DNA of 7,233 nucleotides from JAICLL01 sp035252155 (GCA_035252155.1 DATFDL010000598.1:1-7233); one strand, 5' to 3'. Positions 1 through 5,984 are shown, counted from the first letter of the stretch. Numbers and translations are program-made. The notes: generated by a model from the letters alone, not told the origin.

Positions 1-2003
1 AGCTCTTCGATCTCGCGATCGTCCAGAACCTCTTCTTCGGCCAGCGTTGTGGCCAGCTTGTCGAGCTTGTCACGGTTTTTGTCGAGCAGGTCGTGAGCGC
101 GCTCGGCCGCATCGTGCAGCATCCGGGCGACTTCTTCGTCGATCAGTTGCGCCGTGTGCTCGCTGAACTCACGCTGTTCTGAAAACTCTTTGCCCAGAAA
201 CGGATGCTCCTCGCTCGTGCGATAGGCCACCGGCCCCAGCCGCTCGCTCATGCCCCAGTGCGTGACCATTCGCCGGGCAAGCTGAGTGGCCCGCTTCAGA
301 TCGTCCTCGGCCCCGGCGCTGTATTCGTCGAAGACGAGCTTCTCCGCCGCGCGGCCGCCCATCATGAATACCAGCCGAGCGTGCAACTCGCCTTCGCCGA
401 TATTCAGCCGGTCCTCCTCGGGCAGCAATTGCGTCACACCCAACGCCCGGCCACGGGGAATGATGGTCACCTTGTGCAGCCGGTCGGCGCCGGGCACCAG
501 CCAGGCCAGCAAGGCGTGGCCCGACTCGTGGTATGAGGTCATCATCTTTTCCTTGCCAGTCAGCACTTCTTCGCGCTTGGGGCCCATCAGCACCTTGTCG
601 CGGGCGATCTCGAAGTCGAGCATATCGACGTTGTCTTTACCCTGGCGCGTGGCCCAGAGAGCAGCCTCGTTCACCAGGTTGCGAATATCAGCCCCGGTCA
701 GCCCCACCGTGCCGCTGGCCAAGCGGTGCAGATCGACGTCGTCGGCCAACGGCACCTCGCGGCAATGCACTTTGAAGATCGCCTCGCGGCCTTTGAGATT
801 GGGCCGATCGACCGTGACGTGGCGATCGAAGCGGCCGGGGCGCAGCAGGGCGGGGTCGAGCACGTCGGGCCGATTGGTGGCCGCCAGCACAATGACGGCT
901 TCGTTGGGGCTGAAGCCGTCCATCTCGCTGAGGATCTGGTTGAGCGTTTGCTCGCGTTCATCGTGGCCGCCGCCCAAGCCGGCACCGCGAACGCGGCCCA
1001 CGGCATCGATCTCATCAATGAACAGGATGCAGGGCGACGCTTCCTTGGCGGTCTTGAACATGTCGCGGACGCGGCTGGCCCCCACGCCCACGAACATCTG
1101 TATGAACTCGGAGCCGTTGATCGAAAAGAATGGCACGCCCGCCTCGCCAGCCACCGCCTTGGCCAAAAGCGTCTTGCCGGTGCCCGGCGGCCCCATCAAG
1201 AGCGTGCCCTTGGGAATGCGTCCGCCTAGCCGCTGAAATTTTTCAGGGTTTTTGAGGAACTCGACGACTTCAGTCAGTTCGTTTTTCACGCCTTCCAGAC
1301 CGGCCACGTCCTCGAAGGTGGTGCGGGCCTTGCCGTCTTCGTAGCGTTTGGCCGGGCTTTTATTGAAGCCCGACAACAGGCCCCCGCCTAGGAACTGATC
1401 GCGCGCCCGGCGAAACATGAACCACATCAGCCCAAACAGCATCAGCGGCATCGCCAGATAAAGCAGAAAATAAAGCAGCTCATTGCTGCCGCGCTCGACA
1501 ACCACATATTTGGAGCCGAGCTCGTTGCGCATCAGCCGGTCGAGGTCTTCGCTGGGGGCCACCACGGCCATGAACTCTTTGCCCGCGAGCTCTTCGGAGG
1601 TCGGTTCCTTCGGCTCTCCGACCGGTTCTGCCGCATCGCCGCCGGCGGGTTTTGCCGCGCTCTTGTCCGCAGTGCTCTTTTCGGCAGTGCCCTTGTCTTT
1701 AGTGTCCTTTTTGCCGGTCGCCGGCTTTTGCTCGCCCTTTTTTGGTTCGGGCTTGGGAGGCTTGAACTTGCCGTAAACCTTGTGTCCGTCGAAGGTGGCT
1801 TCGGCGATGTTTCCCTTTTCCAACTCTTGAAACAGCCGGCCGTGGCTGATCTCGATCGGCTTCGATGACGCTCTTCCGAACCAGATCAGACCGCCGACCA
1901 CCAACGCCATCAACAGGATGAGAAAGAACGGGGGGGTGGCGCGCGGGCGCGTCGGCATCGGTCGCTCGGCGGCAGGACCGCCGCCCGCGGGTTTTGTCTC
2001 CAT
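1..2003 (-). CDS. ftsH: ATP-dependent zinc metalloprotease FtsH, C-terminus cut by window edge
   Basis: FtsH is a membrane-anchored AAA+ protease that unfolds and degrades misfolded membrane proteins and some short-lived cytosolic regulators. The 667 visible residues show, in order: TM helix 26-42; a periplasmic part about 43-176; TM helix 177-197; Walker A GPPGTGKT at 271-278; pore loop MFVGVG at 303-308; Walker B ending D330-E331; the second region of homology around N377 (ATNRPD...RPGRFDR); and the zinc site HESGH at 492-496, with D568 in AEDDLKRAT as likely third ligand. All catalytic elements are intact. The ATG at 2003 is preceded by GGAG 4 nt and GGAGG 10 nt upstream, and the first TM helix sits where expected. 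Odd feature: residues about 81-138 form a Lys/Pro/Glu/Ala-rich low-complexity insert in the periplasmic part, which FtsH of model bacteria lacks. Probably only a short C-terminal tail is missing. Transcription seems to start from its own promoter near 2059-2087. Confidence 0.98.
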   Translation of the reverse strand, partial: METKPAGGGPAAERPMPTRPRATPPFFLILLMALVVGGLIWFGRASSKPIEISHGRLFQELEKGNIAEATFDGHKVYGKFKPPKPEPKKGEQKPATGKKDTKDKGTAEKSTADKSAAKPAGGDAAEPVGEPKEPTSEELAGKEFMAVVAPSEDLDRLMRNELGSKYVVVERGSNELLYFLLYLAMPLMLFGLMWFMFRRARDQFLGGGLLSGFNKSPAKRYEDGKARTTFEDVAGLEGVKNELTEVVEFLKNPEKFQRLGGRIPKGTLLMGPPGTGKTLLAKAVAGEAGVPFFSINGSEFIQMFVGVGASRVRDMFKTAKEASPCILFIDEIDAVGRVRGAGLGGGHDEREQTLNQILSEMDGFSPNEAVIVLAATNRPDVLDPALLRPGRFDRHVTVDRPNLKGREAIFKVHCREVPLADDVDLHRLASGTVGLTGADIRNLVNEAALWATRQGKDNVDMLDFEIARDKVLMGPKREEVLTGKEKMMTSYHESGHALLAWLVPGADRLHKVTIIPRGRALGVTQLLPEEDRLNIGEGELHARLVFMMGGRAAEKLVFDEYSAGAEDDLKRATQLARRMVTHWGMSERLGPVAYRTSEEHPFLGKEFSEQREFSEHTAQLIDEEVARMLHDAAERAHDLLDKNRDKLDKLATTLAEEEVLDDREIEE

Positions 2004-2034
2004 CTAGCTCCATCCTCCCGATACGTTCAAAACC

Positions 2035-2048
2035 GCCCGGAACCGGGC
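2035..2048 (-). other. Short GC hairpin at the predicted 5' end of the ftsH mRNA
   Basis: GCCCGGAACCGGGC is a perfect palindrome that can form a 5-bp GC stem with a GAAC/GTTC tetraloop. It starts about 4 nt after the predicted ftsH transcription start and is followed on the minus strand by GGTTTTG. Possible roles are 5'-end mRNA stabilisation or a weak attenuator. The U run is too short for a convincing terminator, and the hairpin may be chance in GC-rich DNA. Confidence 0.3.
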
Positions 2049-2058
2049 CAAACGATCC

Positions 2059-2087
2059 ATTATACCGCCTCGCCCGCCGGCTGGCGA
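2059..2087 (-). promoter_or_regulatory. Candidate housekeeping promoter of ftsH
   Basis: On the minus strand a perfect -10 hexamer TATAAT (2064-2059) has TCGCCA (2087-2082, 4 of 6 matches to TTGACA) 17 nt upstream. Transcription would begin near 2052 and give a leader of about 49 nt before the ftsH ATG at 2003. The -10 is strong and the -35 weak. The call is by pattern only. Confidence 0.55.
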
Positions 2088-2217
2088 TTGGCCAGAGAGA
2101 GGCGCCGCCCGCCGGAACCTCGGCCGCAGTTCCTACGCGAAACGGCGTCGAAGTAGCGCGGGCCGAGCGATGCGAGCCGCCACACGCATCAAGTTAAGCG
2201 GGCGACAACCTGTTTTC

Positions 2218-2308
2218 TCTGTAGGGAACGCCCTCTGTGGCGTTCCGTGAGGGGCGAATTGAAGTCGATCGCAGGCCGCGGAACGCCACGGAGGGCGTTC
2301 CCTACAGA
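2218..2308. repeat. 91-bp palindromic element, copy A
   Basis: The left arm 2218-2246 (TCTGTAGGGAACG...GGCGTTCC) is the reverse complement of the right arm 2280-2308, with a single mismatch (T2237 opposite G2289 region, wobble-compatible in RNA). Three more pairs extend the stem inward to 2249/2277, leaving a loop of about 27 nt. The first 33 bases (2218-2250) are identical to those of copy B at 7101-7133. The element lies between the end of the sigma factor gene and the ftsH promoter and encodes no protein. It looks like a small non-autonomous (MITE- or REP-like) intergenic repeat; it could also end transcripts coming from the sigma gene. Confidence 0.85.
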
Positions 2309-2332
2309 TGTTTCACCTTAACTTCTCGATGT

Positions 2333-2364
2333 GTAGGGGGACTCGCAAGCTCGTCCCACCCTAC
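2333..2364. repeat. Second palindromic unit with GTAGGG...CCCTAC edges
   Basis: GTAGGGGGAC (2333-2342) is nearly complementary to GTCCCACCCTAC (2353-2364), with two extra bases in the right arm, around a 10-nt loop. The edges, GTAGGG and CCCTAC, match those of the larger element ending 25 bp to the left, which suggests a related family of intergenic hairpins. No coding potential. Confidence 0.5.
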
Positions 2365-2385
2365 GAACTGATGCCACGGTGAGAC

Positions 2386-2405
2386 GGCCTGGAAGGCCAT
2401 CCTAC
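2386..2405. repeat. Third small palindrome, GGCCTGGAAGGCC, followed by CCTAC
   Basis: GGCCT (2386-2390) and AGGCC (2394-2398) form a 5-bp stem over three bases, followed by ATCCTAC. The CCTAC end is shared with the two palindromes to the left. It may be a fragment of the same class of repeat that has lost its left edge. A stem this short could arise by chance. Confidence 0.35.
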
Positions 2406-2411
2406 ATTCGC

Positions 2412-2440
2412 GCGGCTCCGGCCGAGGCGCGATGAGCCGC
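2412..2440 (-). terminator. Stem-loop just after the sigma factor stop codon
   Basis: GCGGCTC (2412-2418) and GAGCCGC (2434-2440) are a perfect 7-bp inverted repeat with a 15-nt loop that itself contains CGGCCG. It lies 3 nt beyond the stop codon of the minus-strand sigma gene, where a terminator would sit. There is no U tract, so it is not a classical intrinsic terminator. It may be a pause or 3'-end protecting structure. Confidence 0.35.
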
Positions 2441-2443
2441 AGC

Positions 2444-3028
2444 TCAGTGGGTCGCCGAGTCGTGATTGGCCCGGCGCAACTTCTGCCGCGCCCGGCTCAA
2501 GGTCGGACCAACGCTGTTTTCGGCGATGCCTACAGCGGTGCTGATCTCTTGGTAGCTCTTTCCTTCGAGATGATACATCCGCACGATCGTGGCCTCATGC
2601 CCATCGAGCTGCCGCAACAACCGCTCGACCTCTTCTCGGTCGCTGGAGCGTTGTTCCGAGTCGCGGCCATCGGACTGCATCGCCGAGGCCACCACGCTGG
2701 TCGGCGCCGGTACATTGTTGCGCGTCTGCCGGCGCAACATTTCGCGCACCACCACCCGCCGCGCAATGACCGTCAAATAGGTGGCCAGGCTGCTTTGGCC
2801 GCGAAAGTTTCTCAACACGGCAAAGTCGTCGCGGATGATTGCCAGAAAGACTTCGGCGCACAAGTCTTCGCGGTCCTGCGAGGTCAGACGCAGCGAACGA
2901 GACTGGGCAGTATGGTTGACCACATGCACCACGAGGCCCATGAACCGATCCACAAAATCCTCCCACGCCCTTGTCGTTCGGGCAAGGCAGCGTTCGAGCA
3001 GATTGCGGTCGATCTCGGAAAGCGCCAC
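2444..3028 (-). CDS. ECF-type RNA polymerase sigma factor, orphan
   Basis: This 194-residue protein has the two-domain layout of a group 4 (ECF) sigma factor, which redirects RNA polymerase to a specific promoter set. Region 2 spans about 22-100: DREDLCAEVFLAI (region 2.2-like) is followed by NFRGQSSLATYLTVIARR at 74-91, the part that melts and reads the -10. Region 4 spans about 132-187, with the helix-turn-helix YQEISTAVGIAENSVGPTLSRARQKL reading the -35. The start is GTG at 3028: a TAG in frame only 9 bases upstream fixes the N-terminus and the next in-frame ATG is codon 30, too far in. The Shine-Dalgarno is weak. No anti-sigma gene, membrane sensor or receiver lies beside it; the neighbours are ftsH and a divergent ferredoxin gene. 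The sequence resembles sigma factors I associate with planctomycetes, but I cannot assign an ECF group or regulon. Confidence 0.93.
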   Translation of the reverse strand: MALSEIDRNLLERCLARTTRAWEDFVDRFMGLVVHVVNHTAQSRSLRLTSQDREDLCAEVFLAIIRDDFAVLRNFRGQSSLATYLTVIARRVVVREMLRRQTRNNVPAPTSVVASAMQSDGRDSEQRSSDREEVERLLRQLDGHEATIVRMYHLEGKSYQEISTAVGIAENSVGPTLSRARQKLRRANHDSATH

Positions 3029-3087
3029 GACGCACTACCTGATGGAAGAGGCAAGAGGCGAGAAGGCGAGGTGCTGCCCCAAGCCGA

Positions 3088-3120
3088 ACCCCCTCAACCA
3101 AATAATTTTACGAGGGGGGT
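3088..3120. promoter_or_regulatory. Inverted repeat bracketing the candidate sigma-gene -10 box
   Basis: ACCCCCTC (3088-3095) and GAGGGGGGT (3112-3120) are complementary apart from one extra G. They are separated by 16 AT-rich bases that contain the TAAAAT -10 candidate. This could be an operator or an mRNA leader hairpin. No binding protein can be named. Confidence 0.4.
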
Positions 3121-3133
3121 CAAAACGAAGCAA
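3105..3133 (-). promoter_or_regulatory. Candidate promoter of the ECF sigma gene
   Basis: On the minus strand TAAAAT (3110-3105, 5 of 6 to TATAAT) lies 17 nt downstream of TTGCTT (3133-3128, 3 of 6 to TTGACA). Transcription would start near 3098, about 70 nt before the GTG. An imperfect inverted repeat brackets the -10. The weak -35 leaves room for activator- or ECF-dependent use. Confidence 0.4.
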
Positions 3134-3268
3134 GTCTGGGCCTGGGAAAACCGATCGGTAAACGACCGGCAGATTGTGGCGCTGGCCGCGCGCGCAGGCA
3201 CAATTTGCGGCTGGCGTGTCGCTGGTCTGGGGGGAAAAGATAGTCCAAAGTTCCGCGAGCATAAGCAC

Positions 3269-3297
3269 TTGACACCCGCGCTAGCTAGGGTTTGAAT
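3269..3297 (+). promoter_or_regulatory. Candidate housekeeping promoter of fdxA
   Basis: A perfect -35 TTGACA (3269-3274) is followed after exactly 17 nt by TTGAAT (3292-3297, 4 of 6 to TATAAT). The start of transcription would fall near 3304, giving a leader of about 36 nt that carries the AAAGGAG ribosome site of fdxA. Confidence 0.6.
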
Positions 3298-3339
3298 ACC
3301 GCTTTACCCGAGTTTTTCGCGAAAGGAGAACTTGCTCAG

Positions 3340-3621
3340 ATGACCCACGTCGTTGCCGAGCCATGTTTCGGCTGCAAATACACGGATTGCGTGGTGGTTT
3401 GCCCGGTCGAATGCTTTTACGAGGGCGAAAAGATGCTCTACATCCACCCGGATGAGTGCATCGACTGCGAGGCATGCGTGCCCGAATGCCCCGTCGAGGC
3501 CATCTTCCACGAAGACAATTTGCCGGAAGAGTGGAAGGACTTTACCGCGCTGAACGCCGAAATGTCGCCGCAATGCCCGGTGATTACGGAGAAAAAAGAA
3601 CCTCTGGCCGGCGCCGAGTGA
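3340..3621 (+). CDS. fdxA: 7Fe ferredoxin (one [3Fe-4S] and one [4Fe-4S] cluster)
   Basis: A 93-residue soluble low-potential electron carrier of the Azotobacter vinelandii ferredoxin I type. Cysteines C9, C12, C17, C21, C25 and C40, C43, C46, C50 match all nine relevant positions of that protein. By analogy C9, C17 and C50 bind the 3Fe cluster, and C21, C40, C43 and C46 the 4Fe cluster. The text between them (CKYTDC, CPVECFYEG, HPDECIDCEACVPECP) and the later ITEKK segment are also family-typical. The C-terminal tail is about 13 residues shorter than in A. vinelandii. The ATG at 3340 follows AAAGGAG (3322-3328) with an 11-nt spacer; extending upstream to the TTG at 3292 would run through the ribosome site and -10 box, so it was not used. 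The gene stands alone, divergent from the sigma factor. Its redox partner is not encoded here. It may serve general electron transfer or oxidative stress, as proposed for other FdxA proteins. Confidence 0.95.
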   Translation: MTHVVAEPCFGCKYTDCVVVCPVECFYEGEKMLYIHPDECIDCEACVPECPVEAIFHEDNLPEEWKDFTALNAEMSPQCPVITEKKEPLAGAE

Positions 3622-3662
3622 GTCCGGCCCCTCCACTTGCCCCACCTTTCGCAGCCGATTTA

Positions 3663-3674
3663 AGCCGCACGGCT
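3663..3674. other. Small AGCCGCACGGCT palindrome after fdxA
   Basis: AGCCG-CA-CGGCT, flanked by TTTA on the left and AAA on the right, lies 41 nt after the fdxA stop codon. It might be the 3' structure of the fdxA mRNA, but it has no U tract and a very small loop. A TAGAAT box at 3687-3692 follows, without a recognisable -35. Confidence 0.25.
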
Positions 3675-3758
3675 AAACCGGCCGACTAGAATGGAAGAGG
3701 GGCGATGGTCGCAGCGGCGACTGAGTAGCGCCTAACGGCGACTGGGGAGGGCTGAAAG

Positions 3759-4508
3759 ATGACAATCCCGCAAGCTTCGTGGATGCTGTGCGGTTTGATG
3801 GCCGGCGCCCTGGCGTCGCCGGCCCGCAGTGCGCCGCCCGCGGGCGCTCCAATCGACAGCCGTCGCCCGGCGATGGCTGTCGCGCCACGTCTGGCTGCGC
3901 CGGAGGCAGTCAATCGGCAACCGACTCGCCAGCCGCTGGCGCCGCCTCCGCCGCAGTCGCAGACCGGGCAATTTCGATCTGCCGCCCAGCAAGCCGACGC
4001 CGCGCCGCCGCCGTTGCAGCCCGGCAATTACGACCCCGCGAAAATCTCGACGCGGTATCGTTATCACAACGGTCTCTGGTGGTTTTGGCTTCCCAGCCAA
4101 CAGTGGGCCTTCTGGAACGGCGGGCAATGGGTGACTCAGCGTCCACGCGCCTATCAAGAGTGGCGGCTGCGGCAATTCGGTAGCCAATACGACCCGTCGG
4201 CGGCCAGCGACGCCATGGCCCGATATCGCGATGTCGATCGTTGGCGCCAGCGCGTCGGCGGCCAAGCGATGGGCGGCACCGATCGGCTGCGTTCGACCGC
4301 CCAGGCCGACGCCAACTATCACCGTCAGATCGATCGCTTCCACGATCAACTGATGACCACGCCTTACGACTACCGCATCGGCACGCCGGGCCACGGACTG
4401 TTCGACGCCGACCCCGACCGCGTGATTTCTCAATCGGGCCGCCTGAACTACGCCACCAGCACCGGCGGATACATGGGCGGCGCGTTGCGCGGGCCGTTCG
4501 GGTATTAA
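3759..4508 (+). CDS. Secreted proline-rich protein with W-rich motif, function unknown
   Basis: A 249-residue protein I cannot assign to a characterised family. Residues 5-25 form a hydrophobic stretch (SWMLCGLMAGALA) ending in ARSA, which suggests a Sec signal peptide, though the n-region has no positive charge. Residues about 26-90 are rich in Pro, Ala, Arg and Gln and probably disordered. Residues 99-125 hold an aromatic motif, RYRYHNGLWWFWLP followed by QWAFWNGGQWV, with six tryptophans. I recall similar YHNG-WWYWLP text in many planctomycete secreted proteins. The remainder is polar with many Arg, Asp and Tyr, and the C-terminus is Gly-rich (GGYMGG...GPFGY). The ATG at 3759 has GGGGAGG 8 nt upstream, a strong ribosome site. 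It follows fdxA by 137 nt and converges on hisN with 16 nt between stop codons. A longer open frame on the opposite strand lacks a start signal and any family resemblance. Confidence 0.75.
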   Translation: MTIPQASWMLCGLMAGALASPARSAPPAGAPIDSRRPAMAVAPRLAAPEAVNRQPTRQPLAPPPPQSQTGQFRSAAQQADAAPPPLQPGNYDPAKISTRYRYHNGLWWFWLPSQQWAFWNGGQWVTQRPRAYQEWRLRQFGSQYDPSAASDAMARYRDVDRWRQRVGGQAMGGTDRLRSTAQADANYHRQIDRFHDQLMTTPYDYRIGTPGHGLFDADPDRVISQSGRLNYATSTGGYMGGALRGPFGY

Positions 4509-4524
4509 CGGAATGAATTCCGTT
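4507..4524. terminator. Perfect 18-bp palindrome between two convergent stop codons
   Basis: AACGGAATGAATTCCGTT has 8-bp perfect arms around GA. It begins within the TAA stop codon of the plus-strand gene and ends one base before the minus-strand hisN stop. The position fits a compact bidirectional terminator, but neither side has a U tract and the loop is tight. It could alternatively be a short member of the intergenic palindromes seen elsewhere in the window. Confidence 0.45.
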
Positions 4525-5334
4525 CTACGACGCACGCTTGGGAAACTGCCGCGTGATGGCGAGCACTTCGTCGAGCACGCGGCCGTTGGTGGCGATCGAC
4601 TCGCCGGCGTGAATCGTGGCGTTGCCTTGCCAATCGGTAAACGTGCCGCCGGCTTCTTCCAGAATCGGCTGTAAGGCGGCGCAGTCCCAGACATTCATTT
4701 GCGGGTCGATCATCACCTCGGCCCGGCCGGATGCCACCAACAGATAGCCGTAGCAATCGCCCCAGGTGCGCGCCAGCCGGCAGGCGGAGTCGAGCCGCTC
4801 GTAGGCGGCCGGCCGGCCGGTCTTGCCGAAGTTTTTGACCTCGGACGTGCAAAACAAGCTGTCGGCCAGTCGGGCAACGCTCGACACACGGGCCGGCGCC
4901 GGCGCCAACTGGCCGCGCTGGCTCCAGGCGCCCTGGCCCACCGCCGCCGAAACCATTTCGTCGAGTGCGGGCACGCGGATCACGCCCACCACGCTGCGCC
5001 CCTCGAACTCGACGCCGATCAAGGTGCCATACAGAGGCACGCCCGAAATGAATGACTTGGTGCCGTCGATCGGATCGACAATCCAGCGATAGCCCGAACT
5101 GCCCGGCTGCTCGCCCAACTCCTCGCCCAAGATTCCATCGGCGGGAAACTCGGCCACGATCCGCCGCCGCAGGTGCTCTTCGGCCCGGCGGTCGGCCACC
5201 GTCACCGGCGAGCGGTCTCGCTTCAGCTCGACCGAGTAGTTGTTTTGGCAAAAGTACTCAAGCGTGATCGCGCCCGCTTCCCGCGCCGCAGCACGGGCCA
5301 ACTCCAGACGCGCTGTTAATTCGGACTGCTGCAT
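4525..5334 (-). CDS. hisN: Inositol monophosphatase-family histidinol-phosphatase
   Basis: A 269-residue Mg-dependent phosphatase. Metal-site motifs of the inositol monophosphatase superfamily are complete: SPVTVAD at 42-48, LGEE ending at E72, WIVDPIDGTKSF at 84-95, and WDCAALQPILEEAGG starting at W216 with D217. The text between (ARTWGDCYGYLLVASGRAEVMID) is what I associate with the HisN-type histidinol-phosphatase branch, which removes phosphate from L-histidinol phosphate in histidine synthesis. Inositol or 3'-phosphoadenosine phosphatase activity cannot be excluded, and no other his gene is nearby. The ATG at 5334 is preferred over a TTG 11 codons upstream because the family's N-terminal helix begins just after it; no good Shine-Dalgarno is visible. 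It lies 63 nt downstream of lspA on the same strand with no evident promoter between, so co-transcription with lspA is likely. Confidence 0.85.
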   Translation of the reverse strand: MQQSELTARLELARAAAREAGAITLEYFCQNNYSVELKRDRSPVTVADRRAEEHLRRRIVAEFPADGILGEELGEQPGSSGYRWIVDPIDGTKSFISGVPLYGTLIGVEFEGRSVVGVIRVPALDEMVSAAVGQGAWSQRGQLAPAPARVSSVARLADSLFCTSEVKNFGKTGRPAAYERLDSACRLARTWGDCYGYLLVASGRAEVMIDPQMNVWDCAALQPILEEAGGTFTDWQGNATIHAGESIATNGRVLDEVLAITRQFPKRAS

Positions 5335-5397
5335 CGGCGGTGCACGGAAGGCAAAAATTAAGGGCAAAAGTTTGTAAGAAGAGGTTTTGCAAATGAT

Positions 5398-5958
5398 CTA
5401 TGAGCTTCGCACACCAGGAGCGGTGGTGTCGGATTTCTGAGGAGCCGCCTCGGCGCGGAAGGCGTGCCAGACCAGCAGCGCCGCCCCGCAAACTAGAAAG
5501 CTGTCGGCCAAATTGAAGTTCGGCCAGACCCACGTCTGATACTTGACCAAGATCCAGTCGCGCACGGCATGCACCCGCCCGGCGGGACCGTCGGGCAGCG
5601 ACCAAAACCCCAGCCGGTCGTAAAGATTGCCCAGGATGCCGGCCATCACGCAGCCCAGGGCCACGTTGAGCAGTCGGTCTCGGGCGGCCCCGGCGACAAA
5701 GAGCCAGTAGACAATGCCCAGGGCGGCGGCCACGGAGAGCGCGGCGAACAGCCAGACCTTGCCCTGGCCCATGCCGAACAAGGCGCCCTCGTTCAAGCTG
5801 GTTTGAAAGCCGAAGATGCCCTCCCAGATCCACCACGTCCGGCCGCCGGGCCGGCCCAGGGCGGCGAATACCCAATGCTTGGTCGCCAGGTCGAGCGCGC
5901 AGCCTACCACCGCGATCGCTGAAAAAACAACATACCGATTGGCGGCAACGGCCTTCAT
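5398..5958 (-). CDS. lspA: Lipoprotein signal peptidase (signal peptidase II)
   Basis: A 186-residue integral membrane aspartyl protease that cleaves signal peptides from lipid-modified prolipoproteins. Family motifs are all present: D23 and K27 in LDLATKHW; N56-E-G-A-L-F-G-M; GNLYDR with catalytic D114; VRDWI at 132-136, matching the usual VVDFI; and FNLADS with catalytic D152. Hydrophobic helices fall about 9-25, 68-89, 96-113 and 150-166. The segment between GNLYDR and VRDWI (FWSLPDGPAGRVHA) is longer than in E. coli LspA, a variation I do not think affects the active site. The ATG at 5958 has GAGGAG (5973-5968) with a 9-nt spacer. The C-terminus is a polar cytosolic tail. It is followed by hisN and preceded by dksA, with a structured repeat in between. 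Confidence 0.97.
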   Translation of the reverse strand: MKAVAANRYVVFSAIAVVGCALDLATKHWVFAALGRPGGRTWWIWEGIFGFQTSLNEGALFGMGQGKVWLFAALSVAAALGIVYWLFVAGAARDRLLNVALGCVMAGILGNLYDRLGFWSLPDGPAGRVHAVRDWILVKYQTWVWPNFNLADSFLVCGAALLVWHAFRAEAAPQKSDTTAPGVRSS

Positions 5959-5984
5959 GGCATGAAGCTCCTCAATGCTGGCGC

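Noticed and set aside
286..1236. 316-codon open frame antisense to ftsH
   Set aside because: It is a Ser/Arg/Pro-rich translation of the strand opposite a fully conserved FtsH AAA and protease region. GC-rich codon bias creates such frames, and no family motif is visible.
2432..3295. 287-codon plus-strand open frame opposite the sigma factor
   Set aside because: It is the complement of a clear ECF sigma factor, begins in its terminator-like hairpin and resembles no family.
3292..3339. TTG start giving a 16-residue longer ferredoxin
   Set aside because: The extension would begin inside the -10 box and contain the Shine-Dalgarno. The family's N-terminus matches the ATG at 3340.
3732..4694. 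320-codon open frame on the minus strand over the secreted-protein gene and the end of hisN
   Set aside because: It overlaps two better supported genes, is Arg/Ala/Gly-rich with no recognisable domain, and has no ribosome site. The plus-strand gene has a strong ribosome site, a signal peptide and a motif.
5335..5397. Separate promoter for hisN in the lspA-hisN gap
   Set aside because: The AT-rich gap holds TTGCAA and TTAATT, but their spacing is 25 nt, too far apart for a sigma-70-type promoter.
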